This document shows, piece by piece, positions 39,280 through 49,980 of a DNA stretch of 64,000 bases. Numbering within the stretch: the first letter of the stretch is position 1; each line of letters opens with the position of its first letter. The notes beneath the pieces are model-generated. The model saw only the letters and a list, made by a program, of their open reading frames with translations. It did no database searches and was not told the DNA's origin. Source of the DNA: Lujinxingiaceae bacterium (GTDB lineage Bacteria; Myxococcota_A; Bradymonadia; Bradymonadales; Bradymonadaceae); contig JACCWM010000190.1 of NCBI GenBank assembly GCA_013697635.1, positions 1 to 64,000 on the forward strand. The letters run 5' to 3'. Position numbers and translations under genes: made by a program.

Positions 39280-41445
39280 TCAGGCCTCGGCGCCCGGCTC
39301 GGGGCGAAATAGGAGCCGGCGCCCGATCTTTGCCAGCACGCTTCGCCGGGTGCCAAGGATGGTCTCGGCGAGCAGCACGAGCGTGATCAGAAAGAGAAAT
39401 TTCGACCACAAGTTGACACGTCGCTGATTGGCGTGCGGTTGCGCGGAGGCCGCTGCGGCGTGCGCCTCAGCGCTGATCCAGGGCTCCAAGGCGTTGGCCG
39501 GCAAGGGGCGTAGATCGGAGCCGCGCACGTCGACGTTTACGCCCAAAGTCAGCTGATCGATGCGGTTGCGCTCGGCGCCGGACTCATCGTCGTCGGCCCA
39601 AAACTCATAAAAACCAGCCTCTTCGGCGACGAAGGCGACCTCGCCCTCGACGGGCTCGAGCACGAGGCGTCCGCCCGATGGCGTGTGCGCGATCACCCGC
39701 TCGTGGACGAGGCCGGCGACCTCGAGTCGCACGCGGCCACCGACAATATGTTTGGCCTCGCCGCGCGATGCCGAGCGGCGCGCAAGATACATCATCGTGC
39801 GCCTCATCAGGGGCAAGTAGGCCGTGCGAATGGGAAAGTCCGTCCATTCGCGATCGACGCTGGTGGTCATCATCACCACGCGGCCCTGGCCGACGCGCCG
39901 CTCGAGCAGCGCCGGCGCGTTGTCTTGGTAGGACAACAACACCGAGGATTGCTCGTCGGCCGGCGAGGGCTCGAGCAACATGTAGCTGAAGACCTGAACC
40001 GATTGAATCGATCCGCCGCCGGGCAGCGAGAACACCCGGAACACCGGATGGTCTCGGCGCGCGTGACCAAAACGCGTCGTCTTGACCGGCGCATCGGGAT
40101 CGCTTCGCTCGGCGAGCTGCTTGAGGCCACGCAAGGGGCGCGGCAACAGCTCGCCGAATTGCTGATTATAGATCGCGGGATCGGCCTGCTCGCCCAGGGT
40201 AATGAACAAGCCACCGCCGTCTTCGACGAATTTAGCCAGCCTGGGCAGGCTCGCCGGTGCCAGGCGCGCGACGTTGGCCAGCACGACCACGTCAAAGCCC
40301 GCAAGCTCACGGTTTTCCAGACCATCGACGGTGGTCACCGTGGGCACGATTGGGCTCTCGCTCGAGGGCCCCGGGCTGAGCGCACGCATCAAGAAGAAGA
40401 GCTCGTCGTCTTGAGCGATGGTGCTGGGCTGCCCGTTGACGAGCAGCGCCCGCACGCGCTCGCGCGGATGGATCGTGAAGTGCCAGGTATCGTCTTCGGC
40501 CAGCGCGTCGGCGCCCACGATCTCGACGACGCACTTTTGGGCGCCGGCAGCCTCAATGCGGTGGCGAAAGGTGCTGGTGACGCTCTTTCCAGCAGCGACG
40601 TCGACGACGTCGGTGGCGACGAGCTGGCCACCGACCTTCAAGCGCAGCTCGACCTGTGAGGCATCGTGCTCCGAGAGGTTTCGAACGCTGGCGTCGATTT
40701 TCCAGGTGCGCTCCTGGGGCGTGCCCTCTTGTTCGTACTCGACGCCGATCATCGCCAGGTTGGTCACGGAGTCTTCGCCGCGCTGGCGCACCGAGACTTG
40801 TTCGATGGCGTAGCCAAGCGCGAGCTCTGGCTGGGTGCCATCGGCCAGAGATCCGCGGCTAAAATCACTGATCACGACGATCCGACGGTTGGGCAGCTGC
40901 GAGGTCGACAAGATGTCGGCCGCAGCCATCAAACCGCGATCGATCTCGCCAGGGCGTTGCGCCGTCGTGAGGTTGGCGACCGCGCGGCGTGCCTCGGCGT
41001 GGTCGCTGGTCAGGCGCGCCAATACGGCCTGCGAGGAGGTGGTGCTCACCACCGCCACCTCGTCCCAGGGGCGAAGGCGCCCGATCTGCTCATCGAGCGA
41101 TCGCTTGGCGCGCGGCCACCAGTCGCCATGGGCCATGGAAAAACCCGTGTCGACGACGAAGACCACGGCCGTGGGCATACGCTCCTCGGCCGTGATCCCG
41201 CGGCTACTGAGCACGTAGGGCTTGGCCAGGGCCAGGGCCAAAAAGACCACCGCGAGCACGCGCAGCAAGAGCAAAATCCACTGGCGCACCTTGATGCTGC
41301 GCGCCACCTTCTGATTGGATTTTTGAAGTAATTTCAATGCCGGAAACGGCCTGCGCACGGCTTTCTGACGGTTGATCAGGTGCACGAGCAAGGGCACACC
41401 GCCGGCCAGCAAGCCGAGCAAGAACAAGGGCTCGAGAAAACTCAC
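39280..41445 (-). CDS. BatA/vWA-type membrane protein
   Basis: 721 aa from a GTG at 41445 that overlaps the upstream stop (GTGA). The N-terminal BatA signature is FLEPLFLLGLLAGGVPLLVHLINRQ-like (two helices at 5-23 and 56-76). A von Willebrand A domain (about 92-270) follows, with a degenerate metal site (DTGFS at 99-103 instead of DxSxS). A glutamine-amidotransferase-like segment (about 350-470) has GGGLFITLGE. A final helix is at about 690-712. It would sit in the inner membrane with large periplasmic domains. Last gene of the MoxR-DUF58-BatA operon. Confidence 0.88.
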   Translation of the reverse strand: MSFLEPLFLLGLLAGGVPLLVHLINRQKAVRRPFPALKLLQKSNQKVARSIKVRQWILLLLRVLAVVFLALALAKPYVLSSRGITAEERMPTAVVFVVDTGFSMAHGDWWPRAKRSLDEQIGRLRPWDEVAVVSTTSSQAVLARLTSDHAEARRAVANLTTAQRPGEIDRGLMAAADILSTSQLPNRRIVVISDFSRGSLADGTQPELALGYAIEQVSVRQRGEDSVTNLAMIGVEYEQEGTPQERTWKIDASVRNLSEHDASQVELRLKVGGQLVATDVVDVAAGKSVTSTFRHRIEAAGAQKCVVEIVGADALAEDDTWHFTIHPRERVRALLVNGQPSTIAQDDELFFLMRALSPGPSSESPIVPTVTTVDGLENRELAGFDVVVLANVARLAPASLPRLAKFVEDGGGLFITLGEQADPAIYNQQFGELLPRPLRGLKQLAERSDPDAPVKTTRFGHARRDHPVFRVFSLPGGGSIQSVQVFSYMLLEPSPADEQSSVLLSYQDNAPALLERRVGQGRVVMMTTSVDREWTDFPIRTAYLPLMRRTMMYLARRSASRGEAKHIVGGRVRLEVAGLVHERVIAHTPSGGRLVLEPVEGEVAFVAEEAGFYEFWADDDESGAERNRIDQLTLGVNVDVRGSDLRPLPANALEPWISAEAHAAAASAQPHANQRRVNLWSKFLFLITLVLLAETILGTRRSVLAKIGRRLLFRPEPGAEA

Positions 41446-42332
41446 CGCCGCCTCCTGAGAAAGCGCAAGCATACCTCCTCGAGCGGCTCACTGGTCAGAA
41501 AGCGAAAATATCCCAGATCGCCCTCCTCGCTCTGTGCCTGCAACCACGCCAGATGCTCGCGCATCGCCACCAGGTAGCGCTCGCGCAGATCGTCGGGGTC
41601 GACGAGCAGCTTGCCCTCATCTTCGAGCCCCTCAAAGAGCGAGAGGCCCTCGTAGGGAAGCTCCACCTCGGCGCTGTCGAGCACGTGAAAGAGCACGACG
41701 TCGTTTCGTCGCTGGCGCAAGACGCGCAGAAAGCTCATCACCTCCTGATCGGCATCGAGCAGGTCGCTGAAGATCAAGATCAGGCTTCGCCCCTTGGCCC
41801 GCTCGGCGACCGTGCGAAGCGCGCCGACCAGATCCGTGCTGCCATCACCGCGCAGCTTCTCGAGCAGATGAAAGAGGTCATCGAGATGGCTGGATTTCGA
41901 GCTCGCCGGCAAAAAGTCGCGCGCGCTCTCGTCAAAGCTCAAGGCGCCCACGGCGTCGCCCTGGCGCATGAACAAATAGGCGAAGGCCGCCGCCAGGTAG
42001 CTGACATAGCGCAGCTTGGTCAGCGGCGCCTCCTCGCTTTGGAAGTTCATCGAGCCCGAGCCATCGATGATCAAATAGGCGCGCAGGTTGGTCTCGTCTT
42101 CGTACTGCTTGACGTAGTACTTGTCGGACTTGGCGAACACCTTCCAATCGACGTGCTTGAGCTCCTGGCCGGCGCTGTATTCGATGTACTCGGCGAACTC
42201 CACCGATCCTCCCCGGTGCGGGGAGCGGTGCATACCGGCCAAAATGCCTTCGACGAGCGTGCGCGCGCGAACGTGCATGCTGCCGAGTTTTTCCAACACG
42301 GCCGGATCGAGGTATGTCTGGCGAAGGCTCAT
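41442..42332 (-). CDS. DUF58 / vWA-like protein
   Basis: 296 aa from the ATG at 42332 (MSLRQTYLDP). The DUF58 signature is SVEFAEYIEYSAGQELKHVDWKVFAK-like, followed by a vWA fold with an intact metal site DGSGSM (about residue 91). It is soluble and acidic. DUF58 proteins are partners of MoxR ATPases and act as metal-dependent adaptors. The upstream in-frame Met at 42380 lies inside moxR and is less likely. 16 bases separate it from moxR. Confidence 0.93.
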   Translation of the reverse strand: MSLRQTYLDPAVLEKLGSMHVRARTLVEGILAGMHRSPHRGGSVEFAEYIEYSAGQELKHVDWKVFAKSDKYYVKQYEDETNLRAYLIIDGSGSMNFQSEEAPLTKLRYVSYLAAAFAYLFMRQGDAVGALSFDESARDFLPASSKSSHLDDLFHLLEKLRGDGSTDLVGALRTVAERAKGRSLILIFSDLLDADQEVMSFLRVLRQRRNDVVLFHVLDSAEVELPYEGLSLFEGLEDEGKLLVDPDDLRERYLVAMREHLAWLQAQSEEGDLGYFRFLTSEPLEEVCLRFLRRRR

Positions 42333-42348
42333 CTGTGCAAAAGGGGCT

Positions 42349-43368
<1,020 letters not shown>

Positions 43369-43539
43369 AAACTCGAAAAGGGGGCAGGTAGGAGGATTTG
43401 AGCAGCGCCAATGGGCCAATTCGCCCTGCGCCAAGAGCAGCCGTTACAACAGCAAGGCTTGTCGATTTACTTCCCAGGCTCGCACATATCGCGAAACCGC
43501 CGATCGAGCCAGATGTGTTCCAGGCCCAAAGCCAGCACT

Positions 43540-44007
43540 TTAGGCGTGCAGCTCGATTTGAGCGAAACTCGAGGCTTCGTCGCAACCTGCGCCGACGAGG
43601 CCCAGATGCAGGCGCAGATTGTGATCGCAGATCGGACCCAGCAGATCCTGGCGCGCCCGGACATCGCGGGACCAATCGGAGCCGTAGGTCGTCAGGATGC
43701 GTGCGATGATCGCCACCAGGTTATCCTGACCCTTCTTTCGAAAGGCATCGACCTCTTCGCGCTGAATCTCGAGCAACCGTGCCAGTGCCGTCTCGTCGGC
43801 GATCACCACCTGGTGGCGAGCGAGCGCACATTTCCACAGCGCGTTGAGTCGCACCGTATCGTGATCGTGGGAAATCGCCACGGCGACCAGGGCCGCAAGC
43901 TCGCGATCATGGTGGCGCAAGGCCGCTTGCTGGACCTGGTTGAGCGCAAAGACACGCCTTGCTTCGGAAAAAGCATGCAGATGAATCGTGATACGGGCTC
44001 CAGGCAT
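43540..44007 (-). CDS. Unrecognised 155-aa protein
   Basis: The sequence is helical, with no signal peptide or membrane segment (LNQVQQAALRHHDRELAALV, ETALARLLEIQREEVDAFRKK). I do not recognise it. The start at 44007 (MPGARITIHL) has AGAGG six bases upstream; a longer start at 44022 is possible. The plus strand is open over the same stretch but reads as an antisense shadow. Confidence 0.55.
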   Translation of the reverse strand: MPGARITIHLHAFSEARRVFALNQVQQAALRHHDRELAALVAVAISHDHDTVRLNALWKCALARHQVVIADETALARLLEIQREEVDAFRKKGQDNLVAIIARILTTYGSDWSRDVRARQDLLGPICDHNLRLHLGLVGAGCDEASSFAQIELHA

Positions 44008-44255
44008 GTCGACCTCTGACATGAACTTAGAACACAGCGTCTCGATGCCGAACGAATATGTGTCAGGTTCACCCAACACAATCGGCAAGAACACTCGGAA
44101 TGATCAATTCATTACCACCGGCGCGCAGCGATTGCAAAGCGCGAATTGAATCCGGTGCCGTGAAAATTGAAGGTTTGCTGCCTTCTACAGCCACGAAGAG
44201 ATGAGTTATCGAGCTGCCCGAGAGCGGTGTATGAAGCGCGAGCTTTGCCGGGCGC

Positions 44256-44633
44256 TCAGCCCAAAAGAGCGTTGCGGATGAGAAATGCTTCGAGCTCTTC
44301 AAGTGTCTTCTTTTCGTCCGAGAGCAACATGCAATCACTCTCGAGGCGTTTGAGCAAGGTGTGGGCGCGGCGCAAGTGACGCACGGCGGCATTGGCAACG
44401 GCGGGCTTGACCGTACGCTTGTGGCTGACATGGTAGACGCCCGTGCCGGCAATCAGAGGATTGGAGCGATGCTCGACGAGCGCTTCAACGGGCTCGATAG
44501 GCTCAAGCTCGAAGGCTGAATCGAAGGCCGAGTCAAGGGCCGACTCAAACACATATTCCTCGATCTCGACATCCGAGAGCACTTCGTCCAACGTATCAAG
44601 ACTGATCTCTTGGGTCTTTTGGTCGTAAGCCAC
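44256..44633 (-). CDS. Small acidic unrecognised protein, 125 aa
   Basis: Start GTG at 44633 with GGAGG six bases before it; the longer frame to 44690 lacks such support. The N-terminal half is rich in Asp, Glu and Ser with a DSAFDSAF repeat. The C-terminal half is helical and basic to mixed (RHLRRAHTLLKRLES, EKKTLEELEAFLI). No known domain. It is divergent from the YihY gene. Confidence 0.6.
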   Translation of the reverse strand: MAYDQKTQEISLDTLDEVLSDVEIEEYVFESALDSAFDSAFELEPIEPVEALVEHRSNPLIAGTGVYHVSHKRTVKPAVANAAVRHLRRAHTLLKRLESDCMLLSDEKKTLEELEAFLIRNALLG

Positions 44634-44788
44634 AGAGCACCTCCACTTTTTCGTAAACGCGTGCGCGAGTTGTTTTGGGTTTTCCCACACTTAGCGTACA
44701 ACAACGCGCGCCCAAAAACCACTGGCGTGGTACGCACCAGCTCGAAGCGCTCATTAATCACTCGAGTGAGCAACTGGATGGAGACGCA

Positions 44789-45772
44789 GTGAGTCAACCG
44801 AACAAGGTCAAAGGTCTCATGGAGCGCACAGCGCGGTTTATTCTTCGCGTGATCAAGCACTTCTTTGGACAGAACAACGGCTTGCTGCTCTCGGGAGCCG
44901 TAGCCTACAACACCTTGTTGTCGGTGATTCCGCTGTGCGCGCTGATTTTGATCATCGCCTCGCATTTTATAGAGGAGCGCCAACTCTTGGTGACGATCTC
45001 CAGCGAGCTCGCCATGCTCGTGCCCGGCCAGGCTCAGGCGCTGACCGAGGCGCTCGCGGCCTTTATGTCCGAGCGCGAGGTCATCGGGGTGATCGGAATT
45101 TTGGTGCTGCTGTTTTTCAGCTCGATCGCCTTTCGCACCCTCGAAAACGCCATGGCCGTCATCTTTGGCCCATCGCCCAACAAGCCCAAGCGCAGCTTCT
45201 GGATGTCGGCCCTGTTGCCCTATATCTTCATCGTTGTGATGGGCATCGGTGTCATGGTGTTGACCACCATGACAGCGATCATCGATGCGCTGCCCGAGGA
45301 GGCTTTTCGCCTGCCCCTCGTGCACACCGAGATCTCGCTCGACCGTGCCTCGGCGATCATCTTGCACATCTTTGGCGTGATCGGCCTGACCTTGCTCTTT
45401 ACGGCCATCTACAAGGTCATGCCGGCGACGACCATTCAGTTTCGGCGCGCGCTGATCGGCGGCGCGACGGCGACGCTGCTCTGGGAGATCGTGCGCTATT
45501 TTCTGATGTGGTATTTCACCAGCATTTCGCTGGTCAACGTCATCTATGGCTCCCTGGCCACCGTGATCATCGTCTTGCTGACGATGGAAGTTGCCGCGGT
45601 GATCGTGCTGCTCGGCGCTCAAGTCATCGCCGAGGTCGAGCGCAACGATCACGCCGGCGTGCCCTGGCACGAGGAGCTCCAGGAGGGAATTCGAAAGAAA
45701 ATTGCCCTGGCGCGCGAAGCCCAGATTGCCCCCCTGCTCGACGATGAAGTCGCCTCCAACTCCGAGTTGTGA
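44789..45772 (+). CDS. YihY/UPF0761-family inner membrane protein
   Basis: About 327 aa with six hydrophobic helices, the topology of the YihY (formerly 'RNase BN') family. Landmarks: NNGLLLSGAVAYNTLLSVIPL, the pore-lining IFGPSPNKPKR loop, YKVMPATTIQFRRALIGG and YGSLATVIIVLLTMEV. The molecular function is unclear; the ribonuclease label is obsolete. GTG at 44789 has GGAG upstream; ATG at 44819 is the other candidate. The C-terminus is a cytoplasmic charged tail. Confidence 0.9.
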   Translation: MSQPNKVKGLMERTARFILRVIKHFFGQNNGLLLSGAVAYNTLLSVIPLCALILIIASHFIEERQLLVTISSELAMLVPGQAQALTEALAAFMSEREVIGVIGILVLLFFSSIAFRTLENAMAVIFGPSPNKPKRSFWMSALLPYIFIVVMGIGVMVLTTMTAIIDALPEEAFRLPLVHTEISLDRASAIILHIFGVIGLTLLFTAIYKVMPATTIQFRRALIGGATATLLWEIVRYFLMWYFTSISLVNVIYGSLATVIIVLLTMEVAAVIVLLGAQVIAEVERNDHAGVPWHEELQEGIRKKIALAREAQIAPLLDDEVASNSEL

Positions 45773-45961
45773 GCGCCCAAGCAAAATCACCGAACTCCTT
45801 TTTCCAGCCCAGCGATCGAGCACAAAAATAGTCCAGCAAAACCAACGTTGTCCTAACCTGCTCCAGTTTTGCCTTGCTCAAGCTCTCTAGATTTCTAGAC
45901 TGAGTTCCGATTGCCATGGTGGTAATTGGTAGATTCAAGGTTTGTTCAGGGAGGATTTTTG

Positions 45962-48364
45962 ATGAAACAACAATGGAGTGGACGCGCCGGCGCGCTGATT
46001 GCGATTGTCTTGTTACTCGCTGCTTGCAGCGATGACCCCGACCCCGTCCAGCCCCCAATCGCGGACGTCGGTTCAGATACGGCGCTCGACGTCGGGCCAG
46101 ATAGCATAGACGAGGACGCCGATCCTGGTGACGACGCAAGCGAAGTCGACGCCAGCGAAGACACCTCTGACGACGCCGGTGACGCCGATCTTGACACCGA
46201 TCCGGGGTTAGACTTCGACCCGAGCGTGGGCACTTGGAGCAACGACTACACCTCGCCTGGACTCTTGGGCGAGTCCGGTGCGCGCGTCAACAGCCTGCTG
46301 CGCGACGAAGATGGACGCATCTATGCCGGCGGCATGTTTTCCGTGGCAGGAAAGGCCCCGTCCAACAATGTGGCATGGTGGAATGGCACGATCTGGCAGC
46401 AAGTCGGCTACGGAATCGACATCGAAGTCGAGGCCATGGCGTTCGATGCCGAAGGCGCAATCTATGCTGGCGGAAGCGCCAGCAGCGGCGGCGGCGGCAT
46501 TGGTATTGGCTTTGGCAGTACCAACTATTTGATGAAGTGGGATGGCCTGGACTGGGCCCACGTTGCGGCCTTTGATGCCGATTTTCGAAGCACGATCAAC
46601 GCCCTGGCCGTCTTGCCCGATGGCAAGCTCGTCGTCGGCGGCATGTTTGATGCGATTGACGACGAGCCCTTCCTCAACCTGGCGCTCTGGGACGGCCAGA
46701 GCTGGAGCACGCTGGGCGGCCAGTCGCCCGACGGCACGGTGCGCACGATCGTGCGCCGAGCGAACGGCGACCTCTGCATTGGCGGCGACTTCGAGAAGGT
46801 CGGTGAGCTCGTCGTCAATCAGGTGGCGTGCTGGGATGGCACGGCTTGGCAGGCGCTTGGCGATGGCATGACAGGCTTTGTCAACGTGCTGCTCGAGCGT
46901 GAAGACGGCGACCTGATCGCCGGCGGCACCTTTGTCTTCATCACCGATTTTGACACGGGTGATTACCTGGCCAGCCTGGGTATCTGGGATGGCACGAGCT
47001 GGGAGTCGTTGGCCAACGGCGTTGAGAACGGCTTTATCAACGACGTTCGCGCGCTGGCCGAAGGCCCACAGGGCGAGCTCTATGTCGGCGGCACCTTTGG
47101 CATGGTCGGCAAAAATGCCCAGAACCTGGCGGCAAGACACATCGCGCGGCTCGACGGTGAAACCTGGTCAGCCCTCGGTGACGGCCTGAGCAATTCCGTG
47201 GGTGCCGTGCTTGGCAGCGTCGTCGGCACCAACGCGATCTTGGTCGACAACTTTGGCAGCGTCGTCGCCGCAGGACTGTTCTCAAACGCCGGCGACGCCT
47301 TCGCGATCAACGCCGCACTCTGGGAGAATGAGAGCTGGTCGGCGATCTCCGACGAGAACGCCACGTATCTGGGCCTGGGCGGGCTGATCAACGTCATGGA
47401 GGTGGCCGCAGATGGCTCGATCTACGCTGCCGGCTACTTTTCCCATGCCGGTGGTGTGGAGGCAGAGAACGTCGCGCGCCTTGGCGCCAATGGCTGGGAG
47501 GCGCTCGGCACCGGCCTCAACGGCGCGGTCTTTGCGATGGCCATCGACGCCCAGGGACGTGTCTATGCTGGTGGTGATTTCGCCAACATTCAGCCCAGCG
47601 GTGCGGCGTTCTTCGCGCGTTGGAACGGAGCGCTCTGGGAGCGTGTCGGCGAGAATCTCAACGGGCCAGCACGCACGATCTTGGTCGCACCCAACGGCGA
47701 TCTCTATGTCGGCGGCGACTTCACCACCGCTGGCAATCTCGCCGTCGAGGGCATTGCGCGCTTTGATGGCACCGACTGGCACGCTGTCGGCGCAGGCTTT
47801 AATGAACGCGTCACCAGCCTCGCCATGACGCCCGACGGCACACTCTATGCGGGCGGCACCTTCACCGAGTCCAGCGATGGCGAGCCGTTGGACTATCTGG
47901 CGAGCTTCGACGGCACCGCCTGGCATCAGGTCGGCGGTGGGCTCGACAGCTACGTCTCGCATCTGACGGTCTACAAGGGGAAACTACTGGTCGCCGGCCA
48001 GTTCACGATGGCCGGTGAGACCGAGGGCAACTCGGTGGCCACCTGGGATGGCGAGCAATGGCAATCGCTGGGCGGCGGACTCTTCTACTTCTTCGAAGGC
48101 CTTGCTCCAGTCGTCTCCAATGTCGTGGTGCACCCGATCGGCGTGTTCGCTACGGGCACCTTCGAGCTCAGCGCACAGGGCACCGAGCTCAGCTACATCG
48201 CCTACTTCGACGGCACCGAGTGGAAGAATCTCGGTGAGGGCATCAGCGACCTCGGGGAGGCACTGATTGTCACCGACGACAGCTTGCTCGTCGGAGGGAC
48301 GTTCACGCTGGCCGGTGGAATGCCCTCCTATGGCATGGCCCGCTGGGACTTCGCCAAAGAGTAA
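45962..48364 (+). CDS. Large lipoprotein with many beta-propeller-like repeats
   Basis: 800 aa. Lipobox LAAC (Cys22) is followed by an Asp/Ser/Glu-rich linker (23-85). The rest is about a dozen repeats of roughly 50 residues with the pattern YxGGxF...G......ARWDG..W..LG.G, a delta-60/WD-like propeller repeat found in Myxococcota surface proteins. It starts at ATG 45962 with GGGAGG seven bases upstream, and so differs from the longer open frame starting at 45926. It probably sits on the outer surface; no partner is known. It converges with the sigma-54 activator, 5 bases apart. Confidence 0.85.
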   Translation: MKQQWSGRAGALIAIVLLLAACSDDPDPVQPPIADVGSDTALDVGPDSIDEDADPGDDASEVDASEDTSDDAGDADLDTDPGLDFDPSVGTWSNDYTSPGLLGESGARVNSLLRDEDGRIYAGGMFSVAGKAPSNNVAWWNGTIWQQVGYGIDIEVEAMAFDAEGAIYAGGSASSGGGGIGIGFGSTNYLMKWDGLDWAHVAAFDADFRSTINALAVLPDGKLVVGGMFDAIDDEPFLNLALWDGQSWSTLGGQSPDGTVRTIVRRANGDLCIGGDFEKVGELVVNQVACWDGTAWQALGDGMTGFVNVLLEREDGDLIAGGTFVFITDFDTGDYLASLGIWDGTSWESLANGVENGFINDVRALAEGPQGELYVGGTFGMVGKNAQNLAARHIARLDGETWSALGDGLSNSVGAVLGSVVGTNAILVDNFGSVVAAGLFSNAGDAFAINAALWENESWSAISDENATYLGLGGLINVMEVAADGSIYAAGYFSHAGGVEAENVARLGANGWEALGTGLNGAVFAMAIDAQGRVYAGGDFANIQPSGAAFFARWNGALWERVGENLNGPARTILVAPNGDLYVGGDFTTAGNLAVEGIARFDGTDWHAVGAGFNERVTSLAMTPDGTLYAGGTFTESSDGEPLDYLASFDGTAWHQVGGGLDSYVSHLTVYKGKLLVAGQFTMAGETEGNSVATWDGEQWQSLGGGLFYFFEGLAPVVSNVVVHPIGVFATGTFELSAQGTELSYIAYFDGTEWKNLGEGISDLGEALIVTDDSLLVGGTFTLAGGMPSYGMARWDFAKE

Positions 48365-48369
48365 GCCAC

Positions 48370-49974
48370 TCATTCGAGCTCGTAGTCCTTCATCTTTCGA
48401 AGCAAGGTATTTCGACCGATGTCGAGGGCGCGAGCACACGCCGAGCGGTTGCCCTCGTAGAGCTCAAGCAAATACTGAATATAGCGAGCCTCGATCTCGC
48501 GTAGGGTGGGCTGTCGGCCAAAATCCACCGGCTCAGGCGCGCTGCTCGACGTGGGCTGGTGCGCCTGCTCGTGCGTGCTCAACGCGCGCACCTTGCGTGT
48601 GGCGTCGGGTCGAGGCAGCGAGAGCGTCGACGGGCTGATCTCGAGATCGGAGAAGATCACCGCCGATTCGATACAGTTCTCCAGCTCGCGCACGTTTCCA
48701 GGCCAGTGATACTCGAGCAGCATACTCAGGGCATCGGGGCGCACCGGCACAACTGGACGGCTATGGCGGCGCGAGGCTTTGGTCACGAAGTGATTGATCA
48801 GGTGGATGAGATCGTCGCGCCCTCGCCCACGCAGCGCCGGCAGCTCGATCTGGACCACCCGCAGTCGATAGTAGAGGTCTTCGCGAAAGCGACCCTCGTC
48901 GACCAGGCGTTCGAGCTCACGGTTGGTTGCCGTGACGATGCGGATGTCGGCCTGCAGTCGGCGTGCGCTGCCCACCGGGCAGTAGCTGTGCTCTTGGAGC
49001 AAGGTGAGCAGCTTTCCCTGCAAGGTCAGCGGCAAATCTCCGATTTCATCGAGAAAGAGCGTGCCTGTGCTGGCGGCTTCGACCTTTCCGGGCATGCGGG
49101 TATGAGCGCCCGTGTAGGCGCCACGCTCATGGCCGAAGAGCTCGTTTTCCATGAGCCCTTCGGGCAGGGTCGTGCAGTCGACCTGGATAAAAGGGCCGGC
49201 TTTTCGTCCCGAGTTGTGGTGAAGCGCGCGCGCGATCAGCCCCTTACCGGTGCCCGACTCCCCACGAAGCAATACGGTCGCCTCCATGGGCGCGACGCGG
49301 CCGATCGTGCGAAAAACCTCGCGCATCGCTTCGCCGCGCCCGACGATGCGATTGAAGCCCTCGCCGATGTTGAGCGAATGTGCCTCGGGCTCGCCAGGCG
49401 CGGCCGTGGGCGCCGTCGTCGCAAGCGGACTTGCGCTGACACCCAGCGTCGTCTCCTCGAGCAGCGCCGCGGCTTGCTCCGAGAGGATCGCGAAGTTGCG
49501 CTGATCCGCTTCGCTAAAGATGCCATCTCGCTTGTTGAGCAGTTGCACGACGCCGATGAGCTTGCCCGCGCCGTTGTGAAGCGGTCCAGCGAGCATGGTG
49601 CGCGTCGTGTACCCGGTGAGATTGTCGACCGAGGGCCAGAAGCGGTGATCATCCTCGCAAAACGGCAAGTTGACCACGCGCCCACTACGCGCCACAAAGC
49701 CCGCCACCCCCTGCGAGGTGGGCACACGGATCTCGCCGATCTCGGGCAAATGCCCGGCGACGCTGACCAGCTCACAGCAGGCCTCGTCGAGCAAATAGAT
49801 CGTGCCGCGATCGGCATCCATGAACTCGGCCATCACGTCGACGATGTGCTGAAGCAATTGGCCCGCACTGATCTCTTTGCGAATCAGCCCCCCGAGCGCC
49901 AGCAACAACGTGTCCTTCATGGCTTCTCGTCGAATGATGTGGTGTCTCTCTTCGATGCGTTCGTGGATGAGCAT
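48370..49974 (-). CDS. GAF-type sigma-54-dependent activator (Fis family)
   Basis: 534 aa, cytoplasmic. A GAF sensor domain (about 20-170) is followed by an AAA+ domain (about 210-440) with Walker A GESGTGKG, the sigma-54-contact loop GAYTGA, Walker B LFLDEIGDLPL and the VRELEN sensor-2 region. The C-terminal Fis-type HTH (about 490-534, NRSACARALDIGRNTLLRKM) binds DNA. It drives RpoN promoters in response to a small molecule or nucleotide in the GAF pocket, unknown here. Met at 49920 is an alternative start. It lies 6 bases downstream of the metallo-hydrolase gene, so the two are one operon. Confidence 0.95.
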   Translation of the reverse strand: MLIHERIEERHHIIRREAMKDTLLLALGGLIRKEISAGQLLQHIVDVMAEFMDADRGTIYLLDEACCELVSVAGHLPEIGEIRVPTSQGVAGFVARSGRVVNLPFCEDDHRFWPSVDNLTGYTTRTMLAGPLHNGAGKLIGVVQLLNKRDGIFSEADQRNFAILSEQAAALLEETTLGVSASPLATTAPTAAPGEPEAHSLNIGEGFNRIVGRGEAMREVFRTIGRVAPMEATVLLRGESGTGKGLIARALHHNSGRKAGPFIQVDCTTLPEGLMENELFGHERGAYTGAHTRMPGKVEAASTGTLFLDEIGDLPLTLQGKLLTLLQEHSYCPVGSARRLQADIRIVTATNRELERLVDEGRFREDLYYRLRVVQIELPALRGRGRDDLIHLINHFVTKASRRHSRPVVPVRPDALSMLLEYHWPGNVRELENCIESAVIFSDLEISPSTLSLPRPDATRKVRALSTHEQAHQPTSSSAPEPVDFGRQPTLREIEARYIQYLLELYEGNRSACARALDIGRNTLLRKMKDYELE

Positions 49975-49980
49975 AGCACG